The notes under the pieces were generated by a model. The model did not search any database. It worked only from the letters and a program-made list of their open reading frames with translations, and was not told the DNA's origin. Of a stretch of 64,000 nucleotides of DNA, positions 27,513 to 35,415 are shown one piece after another (within the stretch, counting starts at the first letter, position 1; every line of letters starts with the position of its first letter). A program made the translations under genes and the position numbers. The DNA is from Lysobacteraceae bacterium (GTDB lineage: Bacteria > Pseudomonadota > Gammaproteobacteria > Xanthomonadales > Xanthomonadaceae), in contig JAUXUI010000032.1 of the NCBI GenBank assembly GCA_030681035.1, positions 1-64,000 on the forward strand, read 5' to 3'.

Positions 27513-28338
27513 GCAACGGCTGGGCGCTGCACTGGCACAGGCTGCGTCCCAATTATCCGGGCCGCAGCCACGCTTCGAGGCCGAGCTGCTGCTTGGCCAT
27601 GCGCTGGGCCGTGATCGCGCCTGGTTGTTTGCGCATGGCAATGACGTGCTGAGCGCAGCACAACACGCCGCGTTCGGCGCGTTGATCGAACGCCGGATCG
27701 CCGGTGAGCCGGTGGCGTATGTGATCGGTACGCGTGGTTTCTGGACGCTGGATCTCGCCGTGCAACCAGGAGTGCTGATTCCGCGCCCGGAAACTGAATT
27801 GCTGGTGGAGATCGCCTTGCTGCAGCTTGCCGATCATGGTCGACTCGCCGACCTCGGTACCGGCAGCGGCGCCATCGCGCTGGCGATCGCCAGTGAACGG
27901 CCGCAGGCGCAGGTCATCGCCGTCGATATCAGCGTCGAGGCATTGGCAATCGCACAACGCAATGCCGCCAGTGCCGGCTTCGGCAACGTGACGTTTCGCC
28001 AAGGCGATTGGCTGGCGCCGTTGGCCGCCGAGCGTTTCGATGTGATCGTCAGCAACCCACCCTATCTGGCAGCCGACGATCCGCATCTGCAACAAGGCGA
28101 TCTGCGCTTTGAACCGGCGCTGGCATTGGCTTCGGGCAGCGATGGGCTGGATGCCATCCGCCACATCGTTGCCGATGCGCCGGGCCATCTCGTTCGCGGC
28201 GGCTGGTTGTTGCTCGAACACGGCTGGACCCAGGGCAGCGCGGTGCGCGCGTTGCTCACAGTCGCCGGTTTTGTCGAGGTGGGTACGACGCTGGACTTGG
28301 AGCAACGCGAGCGGGTGAGCATGGGGCGGTGGCTGTAG
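27505..28338 (+). CDS. prmC: peptide chain release factor N5-glutamine methyltransferase
   Basis: A 277-residue SAM-dependent enzyme that methylates the glutamine of the GGQ motif of release factors. Signatures are the N-terminal helical domain, [14 protein letters not shown], the SAM-binding [16 protein letters not shown], and the catalytic NPPYL. I chose the ATG at 27505, 8 bases inside the end of the upstream gene; the frame runs further upstream without similarity. An unusual partner for a huge envelope protein, so the overlap may reflect compaction rather than function. Confidence 0.95.
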   Translation: MTEQRLGAALAQAASQLSGPQPRFEAELLLGHALGRDRAWLFAHGNDVLSAAQHAAFGALIERRIAGEPVAYVIGTRGFWTLDLAVQPGVLIPRPETELLVEIALLQLADHGRLADLGTGSGAIALAIASERPQAQVIAVDISVEALAIAQRNAASAGFGNVTFRQGDWLAPLAAERFDVIVSNPPYLAADDPHLQQGDLRFEPALALASGSDGLDAIRHIVADAPGHLVRGGWLLLEHGWTQGSAVRALLTVAGFVEVGTTLDLEQRERVSMGRWL

Positions 28339-28380
28339 GGGTAGAGCGAGCAAACCCCAGCAATCATGAGTCCCGCGTCC

Positions 28381-28461
28381 GTAGAAGGATGGGTAGAGCG
28401 CAGCGAAACCCATCATTGCCAGTTGTTGTTGATGGGTTTCGCTGCGCTCTACCCATCCTAC
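28381..28461. repeat. long inverted repeat, GATGGGTAGAGCGCAGCGAA family
   Basis: An arm reading GGATGGGTAGAGCGCAGCGA is followed about 15 bases on by its reverse complement, forming a stem of over 30 base pairs. A second copy lies at 42627-42710. It sits between two convergent methyltransferase genes and may end both transcripts. Confidence 0.82.
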
Positions 28462-28495
28462 GTCACTGCATTTTAGCAATCCCGAGCGATCTGAC

Positions 28496-29272
28496 TCAGC
28501 CCGACGCCACCACCCGCCCCACGCGCAAGTTCAAGGTCCAGACTACGCGGCGCACCATTGCCGGATCACCCCATGCCTCGTGAAAGGCCGGTTGTAGTGC
28601 GATCAACGGGTCACTGCCGGTAACAGCGATGTATTTCTGGCAAGCCGACCAACTGCGCAGGTAGGCGAGGTATTGCGCCAGCGTCCAATCGCACTGCAAC
28701 TGCAATCGCGGCACATCGGGCACTGGGACAAAGGGAAACAGTACGTCGCGATAACCATCTTCAACCTGCTGCCGCTCGGGTGGCCAATACGGGCCGAGCA
28801 CGTCGCGATACAGATGCTCGAACAAGACATCAACATCGCAGTTCACCGTGGAGCGCTCGTAACTGTAGATCGCCACCAGCGCGCCAGGGCGCGCAACGCG
28901 CTGCACTTCATTGCAAAACTTCGTTTGATCGAACCAGTGATACGCCTGCGCCACGCTGACCAGATCGACGCTGGCATCGGCAAGCGAGCAGGTTTCGGCC
29001 GGCTCCACCGCATAACGCAGCCGCGGATGCGCCAGCGCCTCGCTGATTTGGTTGCTGCTGGGATCGCTGGCATACACTTGCGCGAAGTGCTCGGCCAGCG
29101 CGATGCTCGCCTGGCCATTGCCGCAGCCTGCGTCCCACGCCATGTCGTGCGCCTGGCACTGCTGCGCGAGCCATGCAAACAAAGCCTCGGGATATCGCGG
29201 CCGGGCGCTGGCGTAGTGTACGGCGTGACCGGAAAAGTGGTCGGCAAACGTACTCACCGCGCCTCGCCCCAA
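28496..29272 (-). CDS. class I SAM-dependent methyltransferase
   Basis: A 258-residue class I methyltransferase. Motif I is MAWDAGCGNGQASIALAEHF, motif II/III YASDPSSNQISEAL, and the post-motif region ETCSLADASVDLVSVAQAYHWFDQTKF. These fit the Methyltransf_11 type, often annotated as trans-aconitate or ubiquinone-like methyltransferases, but the substrate cannot be read. The start at 29272 could be shortened to a GTG a few codons in (VSTFADHFSG). Confidence 0.87.
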   Translation of the reverse strand: MGRGAVSTFADHFSGHAVHYASARPRYPEALFAWLAQQCQAHDMAWDAGCGNGQASIALAEHFAQVYASDPSSNQISEALAHPRLRYAVEPAETCSLADASVDLVSVAQAYHWFDQTKFCNEVQRVARPGALVAIYSYERSTVNCDVDVLFEHLYRDVLGPYWPPERQQVEDGYRDVLFPFVPVPDVPRLQLQCDWTLAQYLAYLRSWSACQKYIAVTGSDPLIALQPAFHEAWGDPAMVRRVVWTLNLRVGRVVASG

Positions 29273-29305
29273 TGCTGTTTAGTTAGCCACCAAGCGCTTT
29301 CATTT

Positions 29306-29393
29306 CGTCATTCCAGCGAAAGCCGGAATCCATTCTGCTTTTGATTGGTCAACGAAAGATCAACATGGACCCCAGCTTGCGCTGGGGTGACGA
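29306..29393. repeat. CGTCATTCCAGCGAAAGCCG inverted repeat
   Basis: CGTCATTCCAGCGAAAGC at the left pairs with the distant GCTTGCGCTGGGGTGACG. This is a common dispersed repeat of proteobacterial genomes. A second, more symmetrical copy is at 36387-36473. Confidence 0.72.
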
Positions 29394-29429
29394 CACGATG
29401 GTTTGTCGTCTGAATGCACAGTATCGCAC

Positions 29430-29975
29430 CTACTCGGCTTCGCTGCGCCATTCGCCCGGTTGCAGGCCGTCGAGCCGATACGGGCCAATCGCGATCCGGA
29501 TCAGGCGCAAGGTGGGCAGACCAACTGCAGCAGTCATCCGCCGCACTTGCCGATTGCGGCCTTCGCGGATGGTGATTTCAATGAAATGATCGGGCACGCT
29601 CTTGCGCTCGCGCACCGGCGGGTCACGCGGCCATAGCCATTCCGGCGGATGCGCCAACACCTGCACACGAGTGGCTTCGCTGGGGCCATCGTTGAGCACC
29701 GGGCCGGCCTTGAGCGCCGCGATCTGCTCGGCGCTAGGCGTGCCCTCCACCTGCACTACGTAGGTTTTTGGCCACTTGAATTTCGGCGAACTGATTTGCG
29801 CGATACGGCGGCCATCATCGCTCAGCAGCAGCAGACCTTCGGAATCGAAATCCAGGCGGCCAGCAGCGTAGATGCCTTGCGGCAAACCGTAACCGGCCAG
29901 TGTCGGACGCGCAGCTTTGCTGCTGTCAGTGAACTGACACAGAACGGCATAAGGTTTGTTGAGAGCGACCAGCAC
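29430..29975 (-). CDS. rluE: 23S rRNA pseudouridine synthase, RluE type
   Basis: A 181-residue RsuA/RluB/E/F-family pseudouridine synthase without an S4 domain. The catalytic aspartate is in YAAGRLDFDSEGLLLLSDDG; KWPKTYVVQVEG and TIREGRNRQVRRMTAAVGLPTLRL are family motifs. The lack of an S4 domain and the start MLVALNKPYAVLCQF fit RluE, which modifies U2457 of 23S rRNA in E. coli. The gene is monocistronic. Confidence 0.92.
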   Translation of the reverse strand: MLVALNKPYAVLCQFTDSSKAARPTLAGYGLPQGIYAAGRLDFDSEGLLLLSDDGRRIAQISSPKFKWPKTYVVQVEGTPSAEQIAALKAGPVLNDGPSEATRVQVLAHPPEWLWPRDPPVRERKSVPDHFIEITIREGRNRQVRRMTAAVGLPTLRLIRIAIGPYRLDGLQPGEWRSEAE

Positions 29976-30098
29976 TTGCGTATTCTACGGCAGGACACCC
30001 GAACGTGCCTGTACGCCAGCGCTTCGATGCGAAAACCGTCCTGCCCATGTCACGCCGATTGCATTCACGCGCCCGATGTCGGCCTGACGCACTGCCGT

Positions 30099-30130
30099 AA
30101 AAAACGAAGGCCCGCTTGCGCGGGCCTTCG
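30099..30130 (-). terminator. rho-independent terminator
   Basis: An 11-bp stem CGAAGGCCCGC/GCGGGCCTTCG followed, on the minus strand, by six T. It lies about 25 bases after the stop of the lipoprotein at 30153. Confidence 0.88.
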
Positions 30131-30152
30131 TATCTGCATCGTGATGACAGCC

Positions 30153-31043
30153 TTACTGTGCTGCTGGCGCTGCGGCGGCATGCTTATGGAAGCGCAGCGT
30201 CATGCGATCACTTTCACCGATCGCGGCATATTTTTCGCGATCCTTGTCGCCAAGGCGCATCACCGGCGGCAAGCTCCACACGCCGGCCTCGTGATCCTTG
30301 GTGTCGGCCGGATTGGCATTGATCTCGCTCGCCTCGTCCAGCGCAAAACCGGCTGCCGTGGCCATGGCAATCACCTGCTCCTGACCGACATAACCGCTGC
30401 TGTCGCCCTTGGCGACATCGCCATTGGCACGATGCTCGACCACACCCAGGGTGCCGCCGGGTTTCAGGACATCATAGAAACCCTGGAACATCAGTTCGGC
30501 GGTTTCCGAACGCTGCCAGTTGTGGACATTGCGGAAGGTCAGCACCGCATCGGCGGAGCCGGGTTCGCCAAATACCGGCTTGGCCAGGTCGAAGGCACGA
30601 ATTTCTGGTGTGCCATATGCGTCCGGCGCCGTTGCGAGCTTGGCCTTCAGGGTTTCGATCTGTTTCGCGTAATAGCCCTTTGCCCCTTCGCTGGTGGCAC
30701 TTTCCGGGTCCATCACGGCGGCGATGTAGTGGCCATTCTCGCGCAGCATTGGTGCGAGAATTTCGGTGTACCAACCGCCGCCGGGGGTAATTTCGATCAC
30801 GGTCTGATCGGGCGCAATGCCAAAAAACGCCAATGTTTGTGCCGGGTGCCGCCAACCGTCGCGCGCCGCATTGGCCGGATCGCGCCAACTGCCGGCGATC
30901 GCCGCATCCAGCGCCGAGATTGCCGGTTCGGCAGCAGCGGTGGCGGCCTGTGAAGCCGCTTCATTGCTGGCGGCCGGCTTGTCCGAAGGTGAACAGGCAG
31001 CAAGGGTGGCGATCATCGCCAAAGCGAGAGTGGAACGAATCAT
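30153..31043 (-). CDS. lipoprotein with class I methyltransferase-like fold
   Basis: A 296-residue protein. The signal peptide MIRSTLALAMIATLAAC is followed by a lipobox (LAAC), so it is exported and lipid-anchored, which is odd for a SAM-binding fold. The body has PDQTVIEITPGGGWYTEILAPMLRENG (motif I-like, GGG in place of GxGxG), ADAVLTFRNVHNWQ and LKPGGTLGVVEHR. Similar periplasmic proteins are often called methyltransferases, but SAM is not known to be available outside the cytoplasm. The start at 31043 follows AGGGAG; a longer frame crosses repeat DNA. Confidence 0.85.
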   Translation of the reverse strand: MIRSTLALAMIATLAACSPSDKPAASNEAASQAATAAAEPAISALDAAIAGSWRDPANAARDGWRHPAQTLAFFGIAPDQTVIEITPGGGWYTEILAPMLRENGHYIAAVMDPESATSEGAKGYYAKQIETLKAKLATAPDAYGTPEIRAFDLAKPVFGEPGSADAVLTFRNVHNWQRSETAELMFQGFYDVLKPGGTLGVVEHRANGDVAKGDSSGYVGQEQVIAMATAAGFALDEASEINANPADTKDHEAGVWSLPPVMRLGDKDREKYAAIGESDRMTLRFHKHAAAAPAAQ

Positions 31044-31156
31044 GGCAGTCTCCCTGTAGTGGGTCGGTTGCCGGCATGACGTATCGCCGGCGTGTAGCGA
31101 ATGCACCTGATTGAGCCAGGCAAAGTGCGCACGGCACAGTTTGCCACAAGCACGTT

Positions 31157-31264
31157 GTCGCCCACAGGGTGGGCTCCTACAGGGACAGAGTGCCGCTGTT
31201 TGTGGGAGCCTCCACCGTCGAAGCAACTGACCGAGCGCATGTAGGAGCCCACCCTGTGGGCGAC
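31157..31264. repeat. paired inverted REP-like repeat
   Basis: GTCGCCCACAGGGTGGGCTC (31157-31176) and its reverse complement (31241-31264) are separated by about 60 bases that contain another partial copy. This fills most of the 336-base gap between aceK and the lipoprotein gene; no gene is visible there. Confidence 0.78.
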
Positions 31265-31379
31265 TGTGTTGCGAAGCAAATGACCGTGCGAAGCGAAGGC
31301 ATGGCGGGCACAGCTTGCGGCAGGGCGGGCTCCCGCAAAAGCACACACTCCGCACAATAGGCGGCGGGGAATCCATTCT

Positions 31380-33110
31380 TCAACCGGCCTGCAACAACTT
31401 CGCCGCTGGTGGATACGGCGGTACATCAACATAGGCGCCCGATTGCAGTTGCGTGCTCAATGCGGCCCACCACGCGTCATCGAATATCTCGCCATGCGCG
31501 TCATGGAGCGTTTGTTGTTGCGGCTTGTCGAGCCCGAGAAAACGCGGGAACTGCTCCGGAAACACATCGTGCTCGCCAACATGAAACCACGCGCCGTCGG
31601 CAATTTCTTCCTCATGGTGGCGTGCTATCGGCAACTTGCGAAAGCGACATTCGGTGACCAGACACAACTCGTCGTAGTCGTAAAACACGACACGGCCGCT
31701 GCGCGACACACCGAAGTTTTTCAGCAGCAGATCACCCGGAAACAGATTGCTGCGCGCCAGATCCTTGATCGCCTGGCCGTAGTCGAGCAACACCCGCTCG
31801 GCTTCGCTGCACGGCACTTCGCGCAGGTACAGATTCAGCGGCCGCAGGCGGCGCTCGACATAACAATGCAGCAGCACCAGATCATCACCATCGCGCAATA
31901 CCCGCTGGCTGCATTCACCTTCCAGCTCCGCCAGCATTTCATCGTTGAACTGGCTGCGCGAAAAGCGCAGATGGCGAAACTCCTGCACATCGACCAGACG
32001 GCCCACGCGATCATGATGCGCAACCAGCCGGTATTTTTCGTGTACCTGCTCGGGCATCACCGATTTGCCATAACCGAAACGGTCGCGGATCACCTTGAAC
32101 ACGAGTGGATAACTGGGCAGGGTGAACACCGCCATCACCATGCCGCGCACGCCGTCGGCGGTGTGAAACCGCTCATCGCGGCGCAGCTCCAGATGCCGGA
32201 AAAAATGTCGGTAACGCTCGGTCTTGCCCTGCTTGGCACGACCGAGCACGGTGTACAGTTCATCCACCGGTTTGTTCGGCAGCAACGTGCGCAAAAACAC
32301 CACCGCATCGCCGACGGTCGGCAGGTCGGCATGGAAGTAGCTGTGGGTGTAGCCAAACAGGACGGCCACATCATCGGCAGCGGTGAGCAACGCATCGACG
32401 CGCAAGCCGGCATCCTCGTTGACCAGCGCAATCACGCACGGCGCATGGCGTTCGCGGCCGATCACGCGGCCAACCAGATAGGCGCGGCGCTCACGATAGA
32501 ACACGGTTTCCAGCAACTCCACCGCAATCACCGGCAGCGGGCCCCATGCCTGCAAACGCTGCTGCAAGGTCGCGGCAATCGCGCGCGCGCAGCCGCTGGC
32601 ATCACTGAATGGCAGCGCAAACGGATAGTCGGCCAGCACCCGCTCGAACAATGCCGCCAGCCCGGCGGAAGCGACATAACTGTGGCGCGCCACCGGGTGG
32701 GTGATGCGATCGGTCGGCTCGATGTCCAGCGCAACGAACTCGATGCTGGGATCAACACCGCGCGTGCGAAAAAAACGCCGCGTGAGCGTGTTGAAAAACG
32801 TCTTGTACAACTCCGAATCGAGCAGCGGCGCAATGAGTTCAGCGTATTCTCGCGCAACCTGTACCCACAAGGCATGCGCAAAAATGCGCTCGCCCATGCG
32901 TTGTTCCAGACGGGCAAAGGTTTCAGCCACGATCTGGTCGTACAACTCGATGCGTGCCACCGCATCGCGTCGCGCCGCCAGCCAGTCGCGTTTTTCGAAA
33001 TGACGCTGCCCCCGCCGGGTGATATCGGCAAAACGCGCGTTGTAGTCGGCAAAGGCATCCACCAGCAGGCGTGCAGCCTGTTCGGCATGGCGGTTGATGT
33101 GGGCGAGCAT
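31380..33110 (-). CDS. aceK: isocitrate dehydrogenase kinase/phosphatase
   Basis: A 576-residue bifunctional enzyme (578 in E. coli) that phosphorylates and dephosphorylates isocitrate dehydrogenase at one serine, sending isocitrate to the glyoxylate shunt. The regulatory N-terminal domain is followed by the atypical kinase fold, with the ATP-binding LPSYPLVFKVIRDRFGYGKSV and the catalytic region DLARSNLFPGDLLLKNFGVSRSGRVVFYDYDELC. The substrate gene icd lies about 9.6 kb upstream on the same strand, beyond a toxin-antitoxin island. A second copy of its first 55 or so codons lies at 33879-34049. Confidence 0.97.
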   Translation of the reverse strand: MLAHINRHAEQAARLLVDAFADYNARFADITRRGQRHFEKRDWLAARRDAVARIELYDQIVAETFARLEQRMGERIFAHALWVQVAREYAELIAPLLDSELYKTFFNTLTRRFFRTRGVDPSIEFVALDIEPTDRITHPVARHSYVASAGLAALFERVLADYPFALPFSDASGCARAIAATLQQRLQAWGPLPVIAVELLETVFYRERRAYLVGRVIGRERHAPCVIALVNEDAGLRVDALLTAADDVAVLFGYTHSYFHADLPTVGDAVVFLRTLLPNKPVDELYTVLGRAKQGKTERYRHFFRHLELRRDERFHTADGVRGMVMAVFTLPSYPLVFKVIRDRFGYGKSVMPEQVHEKYRLVAHHDRVGRLVDVQEFRHLRFSRSQFNDEMLAELEGECSQRVLRDGDDLVLLHCYVERRLRPLNLYLREVPCSEAERVLLDYGQAIKDLARSNLFPGDLLLKNFGVSRSGRVVFYDYDELCLVTECRFRKLPIARHHEEEIADGAWFHVGEHDVFPEQFPRFLGLDKPQQQTLHDAHGEIFDDAWWAALSTQLQSGAYVDVPPYPPAAKLLQAG

Positions 33111-33267
33111 GGCTCAGTGTAGTACACGCGTCAGAGGTTAAATCTCTGGTCGGTCCAAAGCTGCTCAGTTGTCGAATGCTCGGGGTTGCCGTGCAAAAAT
33201 CATGCTTGTCGCAATGATCGTGGCGCGATTCCACGCCCACTCCAACCAAAACTCTGGATTCCCCAAC

Positions 33268-33549
33268 TCACAGGCCAAGTTCGCTATGCGAACCGAGGCG
33301 CACGAGTTGCAACACGGTGTCATCGGGCTTGCGATAAATCAGCACCAAGTCGGGTTTGACATGGCAATCCCGATAGTCTTTCCAATCGCCGCTCAAGGCA
33401 TGGTCACAGTGCTTTTCGGCCAATGCCTGATTGTTTGCCAACGCCGCGACGATGGCAACGAAATCACGTTGCAGCACTTGGCGGTGCGGGCCTTTAGCTT
33501 CGCGTTTGAGGTCTCGCTTGAATTGCCCGGACTGTTTAATCGTCCGCAT
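33268..33549 (-). CDS. yafQ: YafQ/RelE-type mRNA interferase toxin
   Basis: A 93-residue toxin of the YafQ branch of the RelE superfamily (MRTIKQSGQFKRDLKREAKGPHRQVLQRDFVAIVAALANNQALAEKHCDHALSGDWKDYRDCHVKPDLVLIYRKPDD). The histidines and aspartates of HALSGDWKDYRDCHVKPDLVLIYR match the ribosome-dependent YafQ nuclease. The ATG at 33549 lies inside the last codons of dinJ (14-base overlap), the normal dinJ-yafQ arrangement. Confidence 0.9.
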   Translation of the reverse strand: MRTIKQSGQFKRDLKREAKGPHRQVLQRDFVAIVAALANNQALAEKHCDHALSGDWKDYRDCHVKPDLVLIYRKPDDTVLQLVRLGSHSELGL

Positions 33550-33796
33550 CGAGCACCGCTTGAAGTTCATCGAGTGACACGGCTTCCAGCTTGCCACGAC
33601 GCGCTTCCTTCATGGCTTCGATGGTCGTGGCGTTCGGCACCATCGGCTCGAAGGGCAACGCCTTCTCGTGTGCGACACGAGTGAGCAGGATGCGGAACGC
33701 ATCCGACACGGTCAGACCCATCGCGGCGAGTACAACACTCGCCTCTTCCTTGATGTGCTCGTCGATGCGCGCACGGACAACGGCATTTGCAGACAT
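33536..33796 (-). CDS. dinJ: DinJ/RelB-type antitoxin
   Basis: An 86-residue antitoxin with a ribbon-helix-helix N terminus (MSANAVVRARIDEHIKEEASVVLAAMGLTVSDAFRILLTRVAHEKALPFEP) and a toxin-binding tail (ATTIEAMKEARRGKLEAVSLDELQAVLDADD). It follows a strong GGAGGAG; the frame upstream belongs to the aceK fragment. It should neutralise YafQ and repress its own promoter; GAGC/GCTC arms about 35 bases upstream are a weak candidate operator. Confidence 0.9.
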   Translation of the reverse strand: MSANAVVRARIDEHIKEEASVVLAAMGLTVSDAFRILLTRVAHEKALPFEPMVPNATTIEAMKEARRGKLEAVSLDELQAVLDADD

Positions 33797-33878
33797 GATG
33801 TGCTCCTCCAACATACGTGAGCCACATTGTAGCTCAATGCGACGAACGATGCGCTGAATGGGTTTCGCATGAGCTGAC

Positions 33879-34049
33879 TTACAACTCAATGCGCGCCACC
33901 GCATCGCGCCGTGCCGCCAGCCAGTCGCGTTTTTCGAAATGACGCTGCCCCCGCCGGGTGATATCGGCAAAACGCGCGTTGTCGTCGGCAAAGGCATCGA
34001 CCAGCAGGCGTGCAGCCTGCTCGGCATGGCGGTTGATGTTGTTGGGCAT
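33879..34049 (-). pseudogene. aceK: duplicated 5' fragment of aceK
   Basis: About 57 codons (NINRHAEQAARLLVDAFADDNARFADITRRGQRHFEKRDWLAARRDAVARIEL) nearly identical to residues 4-56 of the intact aceK, ending in a stop where similarity breaks off at TACAACTC. The match extends about 10 bases upstream of the start. The dinJ-yafQ pair lies exactly between this fragment and the intact gene, so the module is bracketed by direct repeats of about 170 bases. Confidence 0.92.
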
Positions 34050-34100
34050 GGCCCAGTGTAAAGGCAGCCGCGTCGGACGTATCCATGCTCGCATTCGACA

Positions 34101-34152
34101 GCAAGCGCGGGAGCCCGCTACAACGCTGGATCAACGAAACTGGGGCCAGTCG
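34101..34152. repeat. 52-base direct repeat, left copy
   Basis: 44 of 52 bases match 41038-41089, in the same orientation. At the right copy this sequence holds the last codons of brnA (DWPQSR) and its downstream flank; here the same codons read DWPQFR and follow a transposase fragment. The left copy may therefore be a relic of a lost brnA. Confidence 0.75.
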
Positions 34153-34157
34153 CAACT

Positions 34158-34259
34158 CACCGCATACGCCCGCAGCGAGATGGCAAACACCCCGGCCAGT
34201 TGCTGCAGGTAGTCTTCGATCCACTGCGGGCGGTGCTCGAACGACTGTCCGCTGTAGCG
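34158..34259 (-). pseudogene. fragment of REP-associated (Y1) transposase
   Basis: Thirty-odd codons reading YSGQSFEHRPQWIEDYLQQLAGVFAISLRAYAV resemble the N-terminal part of RAYT/IS200-like Y1 transposases just before the HUH motif (usual continuation MSNHYH). The HUH motif and the catalytic tyrosine are missing; the frame runs into a brnA-like tail. Assignment is from memory of the family pattern. Confidence 0.6.
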
Positions 34260-34266
34260 AAGGGAC

Positions 34267-34392
34267 GTGGAGCGTGGTACCAAGCGCGTGGTGGACGAAA
34301 CCGAACGGCTGATCGACAAAGTCGTCGACAAGCTCGACGGCAGTGGCCTTGGTACCTCTATCGAGATGGAGGCGGTGGCTGCTGGCGATTGA
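34267..34392 (+). CDS. possible short protein or gene remnant, unknown
   Basis: A 41-codon frame from a GTG: ERGTKRVVDETERLIDKVVDKLDGSGLGTSIEMEAVAAGD. Its composition is protein-like (amphipathic helix) and it ends just before the hicAB promoter. It may be a small gene or the end of a lost one. No similarity recognised. Confidence 0.3.
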   Translation: MERGTKRVVDETERLIDKVVDKLDGSGLGTSIEMEAVAAGD

Positions 34393-34399
34393 TCGGACA

Positions 34400-34447
34400 G
34401 GTGGTTATGGTGTTGGCAGCCGCCGCGCGGTGTGTATAATAACCACC
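34400..34447 (+). promoter_or_regulatory. hicAB promoter and operator, leaderless
   Basis: A -35 TTGGCA (34413-34418), 16-base spacer and perfect -10 TATAAT (34435-34440) give a start at about 34447-34448, the A of the hicA ATG. Exact arms GGTGGTTAT (34400-34408) and ATAACCACC (34439-34447) bracket the promoter and are the likely HicB operator. Confidence 0.78.
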
Positions 34448-34630
34448 ATGAGCAGCGCGGCACTGATCAAGCAACTGGAACACGATGGTTGGGTGCTGCG
34501 TGGCGGCAAGGGCAGCCACCGGGTATTCCGCCACCCCACCAAGCTGGGCCATATCAGCGTCCCGCACCCGAAGAAAGATCTCGGTACCGGCCTCGTCCAC
34601 AAGCTGCTCAAGCAAGCCGGGCTGAAGTAA
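34448..34630 (+). CDS. hicA: HicA-type mRNA interferase toxin
   Basis: A 60-residue HicA: SSAALIKQLEHDGWVLRGGKGSHRVFRHPTKLGHISVPHPKKDLGTGLVHKLLKQAGLK, with the GSHRVF histidine of the family. It begins at an ATG that coincides with the predicted transcript start, so it is probably translated from a leaderless mRNA. hicB starts 10 bases downstream after AAGGAG. Confidence 0.92.
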   Translation: MSSAALIKQLEHDGWVLRGGKGSHRVFRHPTKLGHISVPHPKKDLGTGLVHKLLKQAGLK

Positions 34631-34640
34631 GGAGAACACC

Positions 34641-35063
34641 ATGAAGTTTCTGATCGCCATCGAACAGGGCACCGAGCGCACCGCCTTCGGCGTCATCGTG
34701 CCGGATCTGCCCGGCTGTTTTTCTGCCGGCGATACTCTGGAAGAAGCCTTCAGCAATGCCGTCGAAGCCATCGACGGCCATATCGAGATACTGATCGAGG
34801 ATGGCGCCAGCGTACCCGCGCCGGCCGACCCCGCCGTACACATGGCGGATCCCGATTACGCGGGCATGGCCTGGGGTTACGTCGACGCACCGATCGAGCG
34901 CTACCTCGGCCCGGCGCAAAAAATCAACATCACCGTGCCGGCGTTCGCGCTGCGCCGCATCGACGAATACGCCCGCCGCCACGGCTTGAGTCGCTCCGGG
35001 TTCCTGGTCGATGCAGCCAACCGGGTCATCGCAGCGGCCGGCGCGCCACCCGTGCAAGGTTGA
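34641..35063 (+). CDS. hicB: HicB-type antitoxin with ribbon-helix-helix domain
   Basis: A 140-residue HicB. The N-terminal part (FLIAIEQGTERTAFGVIVPDLPGCFSAGDTLEEAFSNAVEAIDGHIE) binds HicA. The C-terminal part (INITVPAFALRRIDEYARRHGLSRSGFLVDAANRVIAA) is a ribbon-helix-helix DNA-binding domain. Broken copies of this C-terminal domain occur at 35727 and 40842. It is followed within 32 bases by the HigB-like toxin gene. Confidence 0.93.
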   Translation: MKFLIAIEQGTERTAFGVIVPDLPGCFSAGDTLEEAFSNAVEAIDGHIEILIEDGASVPAPADPAVHMADPDYAGMAWGYVDAPIERYLGPAQKINITVPAFALRRIDEYARRHGLSRSGFLVDAANRVIAAAGAPPVQG

Positions 35064-35090
35064 CACTCGTTCGCTTATATGCGAACGTGT
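35063..35090 (+). promoter_or_regulatory. candidate operator before HigB-like toxin
   Basis: Perfect arms CGTTCGC (35068-35074) and GCGAACG (35081-35087) around TTATAT, extended outward by ACAC/TGT. It lies 5 bases before the toxin ATG, so a bound repressor would block transcription or translation initiation. Confidence 0.6.
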
Positions 35091-35094
35091 GCGC

Positions 35095-35415
35095 ATGGAA
35101 ATCCGCCACTACCTCGACCCGCAAGGACGCGACGTATACCAGGCGTGGGTGGATGGGCTGAAGGATCCGATCGGCCGCAAGGCCGTTGTCCGGCGCGTGC
35201 TGCGGATCGAGCTGGGCAACTTCGGCGACCACAAGTTTGTGCGCGACGGCGTGTCCGAGTTGCGCATCGATGCAGGTCCGGGCTACCGCCTGTACTACGC
35301 GCAGGACGGCGATCGGATAGTCCTGTTGTTGTGCGGCGGCGACAAGGGGTCGCAGCAGCGCGACATTGACCGCGCCGTGGCCTGCTGGCACGACTACCAA
35401 CGGAGGATCCGATGA
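35095..35415 (+). CDS. RelE/HigB-like addiction module toxin (COG3657 type)
   Basis: A 106-residue protein: EIRHYLDPQGRDVYQAWVDGLKDPIGRKAVVRRVLRIELGNFGDHKFVRDGVSELRIDAGPGYRLYYAQDGDRIVLLLCGGDKGSQQRDIDRAVACWHDYQRR. This is the killer-protein family of phage-derived RelE-like toxins. Its stop overlaps the antitoxin start by ATGA. I chose the ATG at 35095 right after the operator-like palindrome; the longer frame overlaps hicB. Confidence 0.9.
   Translation: MEIRHYLDPQGRDVYQAWVDGLKDPIGRKAVVRRVLRIELGNFGDHKFVRDGVSELRIDAGPGYRLYYAQDGDRIVLLLCGGDKGSQQRDIDRAVACWHDYQRRIR

Noticed and set aside
29649-30953. Long plus-strand reading frame of 434 codons
   Set aside because: It is antisense to rluE and the lipoprotein gene, both with clear family motifs, and has no recognisable protein features.
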